Virus record (IMG/VR): IMGVR_UViG_3300042473_001540
Location: 124,001-188,000 of that record
Length of the DNA: 64,000 bases
Source of the DNA: a virus
Strand: one strand, 5' to 3'
Shown: positions 7,301 through 14,906 of the stretch, piece after piece
Layout: each line of letters opens with the position of its first letter
How positions within the stretch are numbered: position 1 is the first letter of the stretch
The notes under the pieces: model-generated
What the model was told of the DNA's origin: nothing
Seen by the model: only the letters and a program-made list of their open reading frames with translations
The model's database searches: none
Program-made: the position numbers and the translations under genes

Positions 7301-8017
7301 ATGCGACACAGTCAAAAAATTGCTCTAGTGCTGTTGGGCTCAGTAAGCGCCATCAGCCTCACAGCTTGTGATGACAAGCCCAAGGATGGTGATCCCATCT
7401 ACGAGAGTGCTGACCAATGCAAGAGCATGGGAGGCACAAATTGTGATGATCGCTGGTACAAGGCCATGAGCGATCATGTGTCTACAGCGCCGAAATACAA
7501 TGACGAGCAAAGCTGTATTGCTCGTGGACACGAGCGTTGCACGTCGGTAACTGGACCGGGAAATTCGGGCAACATTTGGCTACCAGCCATGGTTGGCTTC
7601 ATGGCAGGACGCATGACAGCAGATACTCGGCCGGTTTACTTTCAAGGCTACAACAGCCCTACAAATGCCCGAGAGCGCGAAGATCGTCGAGTGATGGCTG
7701 GTGGTTACCACGGCGGCGGTGGGGCCACTACACCAGTTATGGTAGGAAACTACTACGGAGGCGGCTCGAGTTATGACAGCGGGCGCTTGGGCAGTGGCAT
7801 GAACCAGGGCGCAGCCCGCGCTGGATGGAATGTAAAGCCCGCCTCTCCAGGTGCTCCGGCTGCAAGCAGTGCAGGCACAGTGGCCCGGACTATGCCCACC
7901 TCTGTAAGCCGCGCGAGTGTCCCCTCTAGTGGCTCAAGTGCTGTGAGCACCAGCAGTGCTAGCCGCGGTGGATTTGGTGGTAGTGGTGCTGGTATGGGCA
8001 GCTCGGGCGGCGGTTGA
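7301..8017 (+). CDS. DUF1190 lipoprotein (YjfM/YgiB-like)
   Basis: A 238-residue secreted lipoprotein. It begins with a basic head (MRHSQK), a hydrophobic core and the lipobox LTAC with the lipidated cysteine at residue 23. The next part has the family pattern of paired cysteines and ESADQCKSMG-like segments, then a low-complexity tail rich in Gly and Ser (GGYHGGGG, GGFGGSGAGMGSSGGG) common in YgiB/YjfM proteins. It would sit in the periplasmic face of a membrane. It lies between the DUF350 and ATP-grasp genes, as yjfM does in bacteria. Confidence 0.88.
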   Translation: MRHSQKIALVLLGSVSAISLTACDDKPKDGDPIYESADQCKSMGGTNCDDRWYKAMSDHVSTAPKYNDEQSCIARGHERCTSVTGPGNSGNIWLPAMVGFMAGRMTADTRPVYFQGYNSPTNAREREDRRVMAGGYHGGGGATTPVMVGNYYGGGSSYDSGRLGSGMNQGAARAGWNVKPASPGAPAASSAGTVARTMPTSVSRASVPSSGSSAVSTSSASRGGFGGSGAGMGSSGGG

Positions 8018-8041
8018 CAAACCCAAAAATTCTGCTACAGT
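8014..8041 (+). promoter_or_regulatory. sigma70-type promoter of the ATP-grasp gene
   Basis: TTGACA, 16 nt, then TACAGT. The -35 box overlaps the TGA of the DUF1190 gene, so each member of the trio has its own promoter despite the tight spacing. Confidence 0.7.
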
Positions 8042-8063
8042 AAGGCTCAGAAGGAGACATCAT

Positions 8064-9215
8064 ATGCGACGTCACACAATGCAGGCCCGTCCCAACTGGC
8101 GCGAGCGTGCCGAGGAAGTGGGCTTCACGTTTCACACAAGTGGCAACCCCAGCACTGGTGGAGATGGCACCTACTGGGACGAGACTGTGGCCTACGAGTT
8201 CACCAGTGCCGAGATTGATGAGCTGGAAGCTGCTACCGAAGAGGTGCATGCTCGCTGCCTCGATGCTGTGGACCGAGTGTTCAATGACCGTGAGCTGATG
8301 ACGCGCATGGGCATCCCAGCTGACTATCACGACTACATCCAGTGGAGTTGGGCACGGAACGACCCATCACTCTATGGGCGATTTGACTTCGCCTATGACG
8401 GCAAGGGTCCGCCCAAGATGCTGGAATACAACGCTGACACGCCCACTATGGTGATTGAGTCGGCTATGATGCAGTGGTTTTGGCTACAGGACGAGCGCCG
8501 TGGCGCAGATCAGTTCAACAGCCTACATGAGCGCCTCGTGGAGCGATTTACTGAGATTCGCGTGCTCATGCCACCGGGTGAGCCCTTTTACTTTGCTGGC
8601 TTTGGGGACAATGAGGAAGAGCGGCAGACTTGTGTGTATCTTCAGGACCTGGCCACACAGGCTGGCCTTGATGCACGCTTCATCAACCTAGGCGACATTG
8701 GCTGGCTCAACAATCAGTTTGTGGACCTGGAAGATCGCCCCATCAAGTATTGGTTCAAGCTGTATCCGTGGGAGTGGATGTTCTCGGATGAGTTTGGCCA
8801 GCACACAAGGAATGATGTCAGCGGCATCATTGAACCCATCTGGAAGTGCATACTGAGCAACAAAGGCATTCTGCCTGTGCTCCACGAGATGTTCCCGGAT
8901 CACCCCAACATTCTGCCTGCCTACTGGACCTCAACAGAAGCTGGTGGCAGCGACTACGTGGCTAAGCCCATGCTCAGCCGTGAGGGTGCCAACATCAGTA
9001 TTGTGAGCAATGGACGCGAGGTAGCGAGCACTGCGGGCAAGTATCACGGGCACCGGATCTACCAACAGCGGGCGCGACTGTTCCAGCAAGATGGCCATCA
9101 TGCTGTGATTGGCAGTTGGGTGGTGGGAGACAAGCCAGCTGGGCTCATCATTCGAGACAGTGCCCGAGAGATTGTGCAGGACACCAGCCGCGTGGTGCCA
9201 CATTGGTTTCTGTGA
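8064..9215 (+). CDS. ATP-grasp glutathionylspermidine-synthase-like ligase (YjfC/YgiC family)
   Basis: Starting at the ATG behind AAGGAGA gives 383 residues, the usual length of YgiC/YjfC. Signature segments are MLEYNADTPT (about residues 123-132), the Gly-rich FAGFGDNEEE, and the ATP-grasp end YVAKPMLSREGANI and IGSWVVGDKPAGLIIRD. The family shares the synthetase fold of GspS, which joins glutathione to spermidine using ATP, but YgiC-type members lack the amidase domain and their true substrate is unknown. A longer reading from 7956 has no ribosome site. It completes a yjfL-yjfM-yjfC-like trio. Confidence 0.9.
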   Translation: MRRHTMQARPNWRERAEEVGFTFHTSGNPSTGGDGTYWDETVAYEFTSAEIDELEAATEEVHARCLDAVDRVFNDRELMTRMGIPADYHDYIQWSWARNDPSLYGRFDFAYDGKGPPKMLEYNADTPTMVIESAMMQWFWLQDERRGADQFNSLHERLVERFTEIRVLMPPGEPFYFAGFGDNEEERQTCVYLQDLATQAGLDARFINLGDIGWLNNQFVDLEDRPIKYWFKLYPWEWMFSDEFGQHTRNDVSGIIEPIWKCILSNKGILPVLHEMFPDHPNILPAYWTSTEAGGSDYVAKPMLSREGANISIVSNGREVASTAGKYHGHRIYQQRARLFQQDGHHAVIGSWVVGDKPAGLIIRDSAREIVQDTSRVVPHWFL

Positions 9216-9472
9216 GGGACTGGTTTGCACCAATTGGGACAGACATCAGCAAGTGGCGGAAACTGCCTCCGAACCAAAGAGTCTCTAGCAATAATCTATT
9301 GGCTGCTGGTTATCCGTATGTTCTGGTTCAAAATTCACAGAGTAATAAATGGAGTGAGATTCACGCATGGTGCCAAAATGTTTTGGGACAAGACAACTAC
9401 ACCTGGACTGGTGATGTGTTTTGGTTCCTCACAGAAGATGATGCAGTAAAATTCTCACTTGTGTGGGGCTAA
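9212..9472 (+). CDS. small Trp-rich protein, paralogue 1
   Basis: A GTG start overlaps the ATP-grasp stop (GTGA) and gives 86 residues. The C-terminal segment YTWTGDVFWFLTEDDAVKF is identical to that of the next gene, and both share ExxxWC in the middle (EIHAWC and EIHQWC). It is the first of four neighbouring genes with a terminal FxLxW motif. Function unknown. Confidence 0.7.
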   Translation: MRDWFAPIGTDISKWRKLPPNQRVSSNNLLAAGYPYVLVQNSQSNKWSEIHAWCQNVLGQDNYTWTGDVFWFLTEDDAVKFSLVWG

Positions 9473-9499
9473 CATGGAAAAAAACATTGGTTTTCCTAG

Positions 9500-9528
9500 T
9501 TGACATTGATATTCGAGTTACCATATGG
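9500..9528 (+). promoter_or_regulatory. possible sigma70 promoter
   Basis: TTGACA, 17 nt, then ATATGG (CATATG with 16). The -10 box is poor, but the -35 box is perfect and the site lies in the only gap of the small-protein array, 25 nt before the second member. Confidence 0.4.
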
Positions 9529-9552
9529 CCCTATCTTTCAGCAGAGACGCCC

Positions 9553-9789
9553 ATGTTTGATATAACAAAATGGACTCGGCTTCCTAAAGACAGAATTGTG
9601 TACGGCAAAGATCTTCAGGACGCCGAGTATCCTTTTGTCTACACGTCAAAAGAACATTTTGGCAAGTGGCAGGAGATACATCAATGGTGCAACACTGTGA
9701 TTGGCGCTGACAGATACACTTGGACCGGTGATGTGTTTTGGTTTCTCACGGAAGATGATGCTGTGAAATTCTCATTGGTATGGGGGTAG
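9553..9789 (+). CDS. small Trp-rich protein, paralogue 2
   Basis: It encodes 78 residues starting MFDITKWTRLPK, which aligns with DISKWRKLPP of the preceding gene, so these two are a recent duplication. The last 24 residues are identical in both. The conserved WC and FWF aromatic clusters suggest a small folded domain. No known motif. Confidence 0.7.
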   Translation: MFDITKWTRLPKDRIVYGKDLQDAEYPFVYTSKEHFGKWQEIHQWCNTVIGADRYTWTGDVFWFLTEDDAVKFSLVWG

Positions 9790-9790
9790 C

Positions 9791-10099
9791 ATGAAAATCC
9801 AAAGAAGTATTGATGGCTACGAGCGCAAAGACCTCTTGCAATATGTGTTTGCTTACTGTGTGAGTATTGAACAGGATATCCTCAACAGCGCCAAATTGCA
9901 AGAAATGCAGGCCTGGTGTGAAAAAGAGCTCTGTGAAGAAAGAGCAGGCAACATCATCCAGGAGGCAATGTGGGGCTGGTTGGACTACTTTGAAGGAGAT
10001 TGGTGTTTCATTTACGATGATCTCCACGACAATGGCGACTGGGTGTTTTGGTTCGCCAACAAAAGCGACATGACTAGGTTTCAACTCACATGGCTATAA
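9791..10099 (+). CDS. small Trp-rich protein, paralogue 3
   Basis: A 102-residue protein starting 1 nt after the previous stop. EMQAWCEKEL in the middle corresponds to the EIHxWC of the first two copies, and the end DWVFWFANKSDMTRFQLTW keeps the FWF...FxLTW pattern. It is more acidic and divergent, which shows that the family is old as well as recently duplicated. Function unknown. Confidence 0.7.
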   Translation: MKIQRSIDGYERKDLLQYVFAYCVSIEQDILNSAKLQEMQAWCEKELCEERAGNIIQEAMWGWLDYFEGDWCFIYDDLHDNGDWVFWFANKSDMTRFQLTWL

Positions 10100-10431
10100 A
10101 CGAGATTCGCTGGCAAGACATCTTTGTGGAGAAGGTGCATGAGTTTGAAAAAGTGCTGCCCATCTACAGGTGGTGCCTAGAAAGCTGGGGCAAAGAAGTG
10201 CCCGCCAATGCCTACACGTGGTTCAGGGTAGTGTTCTCAGCTGGTGAGCCCGGTGGTTGGACCAACAGTTGGCGAGACAGTGGCTTCAGCTTGATACACA
10301 TGAACAGCAAGGTAATTGAAGACATCAAAGAGGACGCGGGAAGCTATCCGGACCTACTGAAACGCTTCCCACTCTATGTTCTATTTTATAGCCAAGAGGC
10401 AGTAACTGAGTTTCGGTTGACCTGGCAATAA
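10090..10431 (+). CDS. small Trp-rich protein, paralogue 4
   Basis: A 113-residue protein whose ATG overlaps the previous stop by 10 nt. IYRWCLESW matches the WC element and the end YSQEAVTEFRLTW matches the terminal motif. Between them is an insert rich in Trp and Gly (GGWTNSWRDSGF). It closes the array and lies directly before the UV endonuclease. Confidence 0.7.
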   Translation: MAINEIRWQDIFVEKVHEFEKVLPIYRWCLESWGKEVPANAYTWFRVVFSAGEPGGWTNSWRDSGFSLIHMNSKVIEDIKEDAGSYPDLLKRFPLYVLFYSQEAVTEFRLTWQ

Positions 10432-10485
10432 GTTTTGACGCAACAGCAAACTATGTTAAAAAAGTGTGTAACACAGGAGACTCTG

Positions 10486-11511
10486 GTGACTGACAAGCGA
10501 ATTGGTTTTTGCTGTAAATTTGTATCTGAAACAGAGTTCAAAGACAAGAAGAGCGCAGCAGAGTGGCACAGCCTCTACAACACAAAAGGCACAACTGTAA
10601 CCTCACTGGAAAAGCTCACACGTACACAAGCCATTGACAAGCTGTGTGGCATTGTGCGCTACAACACTGAGGTACTTATGAGGCAGTTTCAGCTTGTAGG
10701 CAGTTGGCCACAAGAACTCCGAATGATGCGAATTGGCAGTGAGATTCTCCCTGCTCGCACACACGCCAATTGGAGCTCTGCCTATCAAGAATCTGTGATG
10801 ATTGAAGCACTGCGCGGATTTGGGGAGGTAGGCAAACTAGCACGTGACTTCGACATTCGACTCAGCACGCATCCTGGACAGTTCACTATGCTTGTGAGTC
10901 ATGAGCCCGAGGTGGTGGAGCGTGCTATTGAAGACCTCGAGTACCACTCGGAGATTTTCCGGCTCATGGGCTTTGATGGAAGTGATCAGCGACAGGAGAT
11001 CAACATCCATGGTGGTGCCCGTCGAGACGATTTCCTTGATTACTTTCAACACAGCTTTGCTCGGCTGAGCAGTGACACAAAGCAATGGCTGAGTGTGGAG
11101 AATGATGAGTACAGTTACGGTCTCGATCATCTCTTGCCCTTGAAAGACAAGGTGAAGATCTGTCTCGACATCAACCACTACTGGATTCATCAAGGAACGT
11201 ATCTCAGTCCAGATGACCCAAGGCTGACCCAGGTGATTGAAAGTTGGCGTGGTGCACGTCCAGAAATTCATGTGGCTTGGCCGCACGAAGATGTACTTCC
11301 CTCCCACAGCAACACAACCAGGCCAGACATTGCGTTGCTCGAGTCAAGTGGTATCAAACGAAGCAAGCTGCGTGCCCACAGCAAGCGACCTTGGAACAAG
11401 GCGTTGAACAGCTACTGTCTTGAGTTTTGGGATAGGATGGATCTCATGTGCGAAGCCAAGGAAAAGAATTTAGCTGCTAGAGAATTATATGACTATTCTC
11501 AAACACTATAA
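10486..11511 (+). CDS. uvsE: UV-damage endonuclease (UVDE/UvsE)
   Basis: A TIM-barrel endonuclease that nicks DNA 5' of UV photoproducts in an alternative excision repair route. Segments RLSTHPGQF, INIHGGARRDD, WLSVENDEY, KICLDINHYW and HVAWPHED carry the His/Glu/Asp metal ligands in the family order. I chose the GTG that follows AGGAGA because it yields MTDKRIGFCCKF, like the MRIGY start of the family; a TTG at 10435 or ATG at 10453 would add 11-17 residues but lacks a ribosome site. Length 341 residues is slightly above the usual 300 or so. Confidence 0.88.
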   Translation: MTDKRIGFCCKFVSETEFKDKKSAAEWHSLYNTKGTTVTSLEKLTRTQAIDKLCGIVRYNTEVLMRQFQLVGSWPQELRMMRIGSEILPARTHANWSSAYQESVMIEALRGFGEVGKLARDFDIRLSTHPGQFTMLVSHEPEVVERAIEDLEYHSEIFRLMGFDGSDQRQEINIHGGARRDDFLDYFQHSFARLSSDTKQWLSVENDEYSYGLDHLLPLKDKVKICLDINHYWIHQGTYLSPDDPRLTQVIESWRGARPEIHVAWPHEDVLPSHSNTTRPDIALLESSGIKRSKLRAHSKRPWNKALNSYCLEFWDRMDLMCEAKEKNLAARELYDYSQTL

Positions 11512-11514
11512 ATA
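11507..11514 (+). promoter_or_regulatory. T4-type late promoter (TATAAATA)
   Basis: A perfect TATAAATA, the T4 late -10 element recognised by gp55-RNA polymerase with the sliding clamp. It overlaps the stop of the UV endonuclease gene and lies about 41 nt before the SpeD-like start. Confidence 0.65.
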
Positions 11515-11549
11515 ACCACTTAAACCATCTTTTATACCAAGGAGCACAT

Positions 11550-11558
11550 ATGAGATGA
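11550..11558 (+). promoter_or_regulatory. two-codon minigene overlapping the speD-like start
   Basis: ATG AGA TGA begins 5 nt after AAGGAG, the ideal distance, while the SpeD ATG is 10 nt from the same site and overlaps the minigene stop. Such AUG-Arg minigenes can stall ribosomes or set re-initiation. Whether it is translated is inference. Confidence 0.35.
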
Positions 11559-11935
11559 AAAACCTACCAAGCTGGGGCAAACATTTGGTCGTCGATGCAG
11601 CAGGGTGCAATGAAGCCATCAACGACAAAGAGACTGTAACCAAATGGGTTGACCAACTGGTTAACGATATTGATATGATTGCATTTGGTCGACCAGAGAT
11701 TCATTGGTTCGCAGACCACGATGTTACTAAAGCTGGTATCAGTGCTGTGCAACTTATTACTACATCGGCTATTGTATGTCATTTTGTACCTCACACTTGG
11801 ACACTTCACCTAGACGTGTTTTCTTGTAAGGACTTTGATTCCAATATTGTGCTCAAGCTGTTGCAGGAATATTTTGGGGTGAAAGCTTGGAATATCAAGG
11901 AGTTTGAACGCGAAGCTCCTGACCTCAATAGCTGA
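11555..11935 (+). CDS. S-adenosylmethionine decarboxylase-like protein (SpeD family)
   Basis: A 126-residue protein like a class 1B SpeD. GKHLVVDAAGCN fits the start, TTSAIVCH aligns with the ESHISIH self-cleavage segment (Ser becomes the pyruvoyl group), PHTWTLHLDVFSC keeps the HTW and the conserved Cys, and FGVKAWNIKEFER fits the end. The Glu before the cleavage Ser is Thr and several flanking residues differ, so it may be a decarboxylase with changed substrate. SpeD normally supplies aminopropyl groups for spermidine. A two-codon reading frame (ATG AGA TGA) at 11550 overlaps this start and is better placed behind the AAGGAG site. Confidence 0.72.
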   Translation: MKNLPSWGKHLVVDAAGCNEAINDKETVTKWVDQLVNDIDMIAFGRPEIHWFADHDVTKAGISAVQLITTSAIVCHFVPHTWTLHLDVFSCKDFDSNIVLKLLQEYFGVKAWNIKEFEREAPDLNS

Positions 11936-11957
11936 ATTATATTATAAGGAAAAAGTA

Positions 11958-12545
11958 ATGCTTATAGGTTATGCAAGGACTAGCACACATGAACAATCCG
12001 CAAGTCTAGAATCTCAAATTGCAGCATTGCAACAGGCTGGGTGTGAAAAAATCTTCGCAGAACAAACCAGTGCTGTTGGAAGTAGACCGCAGCTCACCGC
12101 AGCGATGTCATATATTCGTGAAAAAGATGTGTTTATGGTTACACGAGTAGACCGGTTGGCTCGAAGTACATCAGATCTTCTCAAAATTGTAGAAGATTTG
12201 GAAAAGCGAGAAATTGGCCTAATAGTGCAGAGCATGAACGGCATGGAATTAGACACACGAAATGCAATATCCAAGTTGATGCTGACTGTTTTAGGCGCAG
12301 TAGCAGAGTTTGAGCGTCAAATGATGCTTGAGCGGCAGCGAGAGGGCATCGCCAAGGCAAAGGCAGAGCGGCGCTACAAGGGCAGGGCGCCAACAGCACG
12401 CAGGCAGCTGGCTGAGATTCAGTCACTAAAATCCCAAGGGGTTGGTGCAAGTGAGATCGCAAGGCGGCTTAAGATCAATAGGTCAAGCGTTTATCGAGTG
12501 TTGGCACCAAACTCTGTTATCAGCCCACTGGTTCAAGGTAAGTAA
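11958..12545 (+). CDS. small serine recombinase (resolvase/invertase family)
   Basis: A 195-residue resolvase. IGYARTSTHEQS at the start holds the catalytic serine with its Arg, VTRVDRLARSTSDLL carries the second arginine pair, and AEFERQMMLERQREGIAKAKAE is the long E-helix. The C-terminus (GASEIARRLKINRSSVYRVL) is the usual helix-turn-helix. AAGGAAAAA precedes the ATG. The length fits Tn3-type resolvases and Gin/Hin invertases, not large serine integrases. It could resolve genome dimers or invert a segment; I see no obvious crossover site next to it. Confidence 0.92.
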   Translation: MLIGYARTSTHEQSASLESQIAALQQAGCEKIFAEQTSAVGSRPQLTAAMSYIREKDVFMVTRVDRLARSTSDLLKIVEDLEKREIGLIVQSMNGMELDTRNAISKLMLTVLGAVAEFERQMMLERQREGIAKAKAERRYKGRAPTARRQLAEIQSLKSQGVGASEIARRLKINRSSVYRVLAPNSVISPLVQGK

Positions 12546-12564
12546 GTATAATGGCCACTGGTAC

Positions 12565-12837
12565 CTAATCTTCAACTATCAACAATTTCAAATCCCCTGA
12601 GCCCTTCAATAGTCTATGGAAGGTGTCTCGGGGGATTCTCACGACATCGCCGGGCTTGAGATTGCAGGGCATGCAGTTGTCCATTTGAAGTTGCCAACCA
12701 TTACCCTCAACCACTGTAATAAGTCTGTGACAGTGATCTCGATGCCACACTAGCTCATGAGAATCTACAGATTGAAAGAATGTTCTTTCCAAACCTTGAA
12801 TTTGTTTCTTGTCACTGTAGGGATTCATTACCACCAT
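12565..12837 (-). CDS. small cupin-fold protein
   Basis: A 90-residue single-domain cupin. VWHRDHCHRLITVVEG supplies the first metal-binding motif and LKPGDVVRIPRDTFHRLLKG the second. Similar one-domain proteins occur in T4-like marine phages, sometimes beside internal head proteins; that context agrees with the leader-bearing gene just upstream, whose stop overlaps this start. No enzymatic role can be named. It converges with the recombinase gene across 19 nt. Confidence 0.72.
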   Translation of the reverse strand: MVVMNPYSDKKQIQGLERTFFQSVDSHELVWHRDHCHRLITVVEGNGWQLQMDNCMPCNLKPGDVVRIPRDTFHRLLKGSGDLKLLIVED

Positions 12838-13406
12838 TTGGCACTAATTGGACTCAATCCCAAGGATTTAGTATAGCGGGGAACTCTACACGCCCAGTAT
12901 CCAGCCTTCATTTTGTCTGTTTTTTGTTCACAGTTGTGACGAGAAGCAAACGCTTTGCGTCGTTTGGGATCGCGGATTTTAACACTCAAACCTGACACAT
13001 CACCAAAGGCAATTTTTTTGACCCTGCCTGTTTTGGGATTCTTGACGTAGACGTAATACTTTTTAGGACCGCCTCTCTTGGGCTTGTTAAGCTCAACAGC
13101 TTTTCCTTGATACTCAGCCTCATCAAGACTTTCTGGAGTTTCAAAAATACAATCCAACGGAACCATTCTGCCTTCATACACACCAAACGTGCCTAAATCA
13201 CTCTCAATCATGTCCTGGTCAAGAGCGTGTTCCAAGAGTATATCTCCACAAGAAACACGACGTCGCATCTCACAAAAAAACTCAAACCAAGCTGGGCTGT
13301 GAATACGGAATATGTTATCAACTAGCGGAACTTTGTTATCCTGGTGCCATTGAATGGCTTGATTTACACTTTCATTCAAAGGTTGCGTAAGGTCTTGAAT
13401 TTTCAT
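12828..13406 (-). CDS. probable internal capsid protein with leader and C-terminal Cys/basic phage domain
   Basis: A 192-residue protein. The start MKIQDLTQPLNESVNQ resembles a T4 capsid-targeting leader ending in a prohead-protease site (L-N-E before Ser13). Residues 115-180 form a conserved phage domain: KKYYVYVKNPKTGRVKKIAFGD, then DPKRRKAFASRHNC and KAGYWACR, basic and with two cysteines. The same type of module is found in multi-domain head-associated proteins of marine T4-like phages. It shares the leader and module logic with the three giant proteins at 14893-22614. Function in the virion is inferred. Confidence 0.65.
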   Translation of the reverse strand: MKIQDLTQPLNESVNQAIQWHQDNKVPLVDNIFRIHSPAWFEFFCEMRRRVSCGDILLEHALDQDMIESDLGTFGVYEGRMVPLDCIFETPESLDEAEYQGKAVELNKPKRGGPKKYYVYVKNPKTGRVKKIAFGDVSGLSVKIRDPKRRKAFASRHNCEQKTDKMKAGYWACRVPRYTKSLGLSPISAKWW

Positions 13407-13439
13407 TTGGTTTCCCAGATCTTGAAACGTTTGTGTTAT

Positions 13440-14171
13440 TTAGAAACCAAAATGCTCTTGTAAGATCTTGTCTATTTTGTGCAGTTGTTGAGTTACAGGC
13501 CCTAATAGGCAGTGAGTCCAGTGAGAAGGAACTATCGGAGGCAAGTAGCCGTCAATGTCCCGATTTAAATTTAACACGTTGATTACACTAGGACAATCCA
13601 ACACTTTTGCGAAGTTATCAACAGGAACAACTGAGCCTGATGTTCCAATACACAGGAACAGGCTTTTGTCTGTAAGGCTGTCCAGTGTGTTGTAGAGATA
13701 TTGGTATTTGGGTGCTGGTTCACCAAACAACACTACCGCAGGCTTGACATCAGTCAGGCTTTGGCAATTGGGACAACCTAGGGAGATGTTGTATCGAGTG
13801 TAGCCAATATTCCAAACATGGCCACAGTTTTCGCATTGCATTTCATCCAGCTGTCCGTGAACATGCACAACAGGGATGCAACCAGCCTCCTCTAGCAAGA
13901 GGTCTGCATTTTGAGTTATCACTGTTGCACTGTATTTTCTCTGCCATTCTGCCACCTGTTTGTGGGCGGCGTTTGGCTGAAACTTCAGAAGCATTTCCCG
14001 TAAGTCGCTGTGAAATTCATTTACAATTTGAAAGTTTTGTCGCCAAGTGGCGTAATTACTGTAAACCAATGGATCATAACGGCTCCATAAACCTTCGCTA
14101 TCTTCTCTAAATGTGGGGATGCCGCTTTCAGCACTCAAACCAGCGCCGCTAAAAATCAATAATTGGGTCAT
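13440..14171 (-). CDS. NAD-dependent protein deacylase (sirtuin, Sir2 family)
   Basis: A 243-residue sirtuin. GAGLSAESGIPTFR (about residues 9-22) binds NAD, TQNADLL and HVHGQL hold the catalytic Asn, Asp and His, two CxxC pairs (CENC and CPNC) bind zinc, and KPAVVLFGE and GTSGSV complete the Rossmann core. I used the internal ATG giving MTQLLIFSGAG; the upstream part of the frame has no ribosome site. The expected reaction removes acyl groups from lysines, making nicotinamide and O-acyl-ADP-ribose. It is transcribed away from the neighbouring genes that encode GNAT and ADP-ribosyltransferase-like domains. Confidence 0.92.
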   Translation of the reverse strand: MTQLLIFSGAGLSAESGIPTFREDSEGLWSRYDPLVYSNYATWRQNFQIVNEFHSDLREMLLKFQPNAAHKQVAEWQRKYSATVITQNADLLLEEAGCIPVVHVHGQLDEMQCENCGHVWNIGYTRYNISLGCPNCQSLTDVKPAVVLFGEPAPKYQYLYNTLDSLTDKSLFLCIGTSGSVVPVDNFAKVLDCPSVINVLNLNRDIDGYLPPIVPSHWTHCLLGPVTQQLHKIDKILQEHFGF

Positions 14172-14267
14172 AATTTTGATTATGCAACAAATTTCTGGAG
14201 GGTTGCAATCCAATTCTCATGTTTACTGCCTTTGTATTGTGCTCACTGTCCAGACAATAAATATACT

Positions 14268-14906
14268 ATGCCATATTTGAATCATAATATCCCCGTTTTA
14301 ACATGCCTAATACGTAACCAATACCTTTACAATCACACCAAAGGCCACGGCGAGTTCACTCCCTGTGATGTACACAGTGTCGCAAGTATGGAGAAACGCA
14401 CGCCTTTATTTGAAGCATTTTTGGAAAATGGAGTGAACTGGACACGTCGACCCATAACTGCTTTTTGTTGGCGTAATGATGCACCAGTAAGACCACTTGC
14501 AGAACATGTTTATTGGGACTGTTTCAGTCATTATATTGATGTGCAGGTCCGGCAACGCATGGCGGGGTTAAGGGCTACGTTGTTGGTTTACACTGGGGAA
14601 CGTCGTCAAGGACAATACTGTATGACTTTAGACTGGGGTTGGGAAAACTCTGCTTTTACTGACACCAATTTCAGTGAAACGCCTGAACACAAATGCGCGC
14701 ATTTGTTCAAAATGGATGAAGGAAACTATTATCTTTATCCCAACAATAGAATCATTTGGCATGACAATGCTTGGGTGAAAAATCCTATAACCAGTAATCC
14801 TGGGTATCAAATAGACATGACAGTCTACAGTGTGGAGAACGCTGTGGACTTTTATACAGATGACAGCTATATGACACATGTGGAGCCTGTAAATGAAGCT
14901 GGTTGA
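14268..14906 (+). CDS. conserved T4-like phage protein of unknown function
   Basis: A 212-residue soluble protein. YLYNHTKGHGEFTPCDVHSV near the start, RRPITAFCWR and HVYWDCFSHYIDVQ in the middle resemble a hypothetical family I associate with T4-like marine phages. A late-promoter-like AATAAATA lies only 5 nt before the ATG, so either the transcript is nearly leaderless or the match is chance. It overlaps the start of the first giant polyprotein by 14 nt, hence probable co-expression. An upstream in-frame extension to 14163 would overlap the sirtuin start and is not supported. Confidence 0.75.
   Translation: MPYLNHNIPVLTCLIRNQYLYNHTKGHGEFTPCDVHSVASMEKRTPLFEAFLENGVNWTRRPITAFCWRNDAPVRPLAEHVYWDCFSHYIDVQVRQRMAGLRATLLVYTGERRQGQYCMTLDWGWENSAFTDTNFSETPEHKCAHLFKMDEGNYYLYPNNRIIWHDNAWVKNPITSNPGYQIDMTVYSVENAVDFYTDDSYMTHVEPVNEAG

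Noticed and set aside
7956-8063. N-terminal extension of the ATP-grasp protein from an upstream ATG
   Set aside because: It overlaps the DUF1190 gene, has no ribosome site and gives residues unlike the family; the ATG at 8064 has AAGGAGA and gives the normal length.
11958-12545. The serine recombinase as a prophage integrase
   Set aside because: At 195 residues it has only the resolvase/invertase core and helix-turn-helix, not the long C-terminal domain of large serine integrases; no attachment-site duplication was seen.
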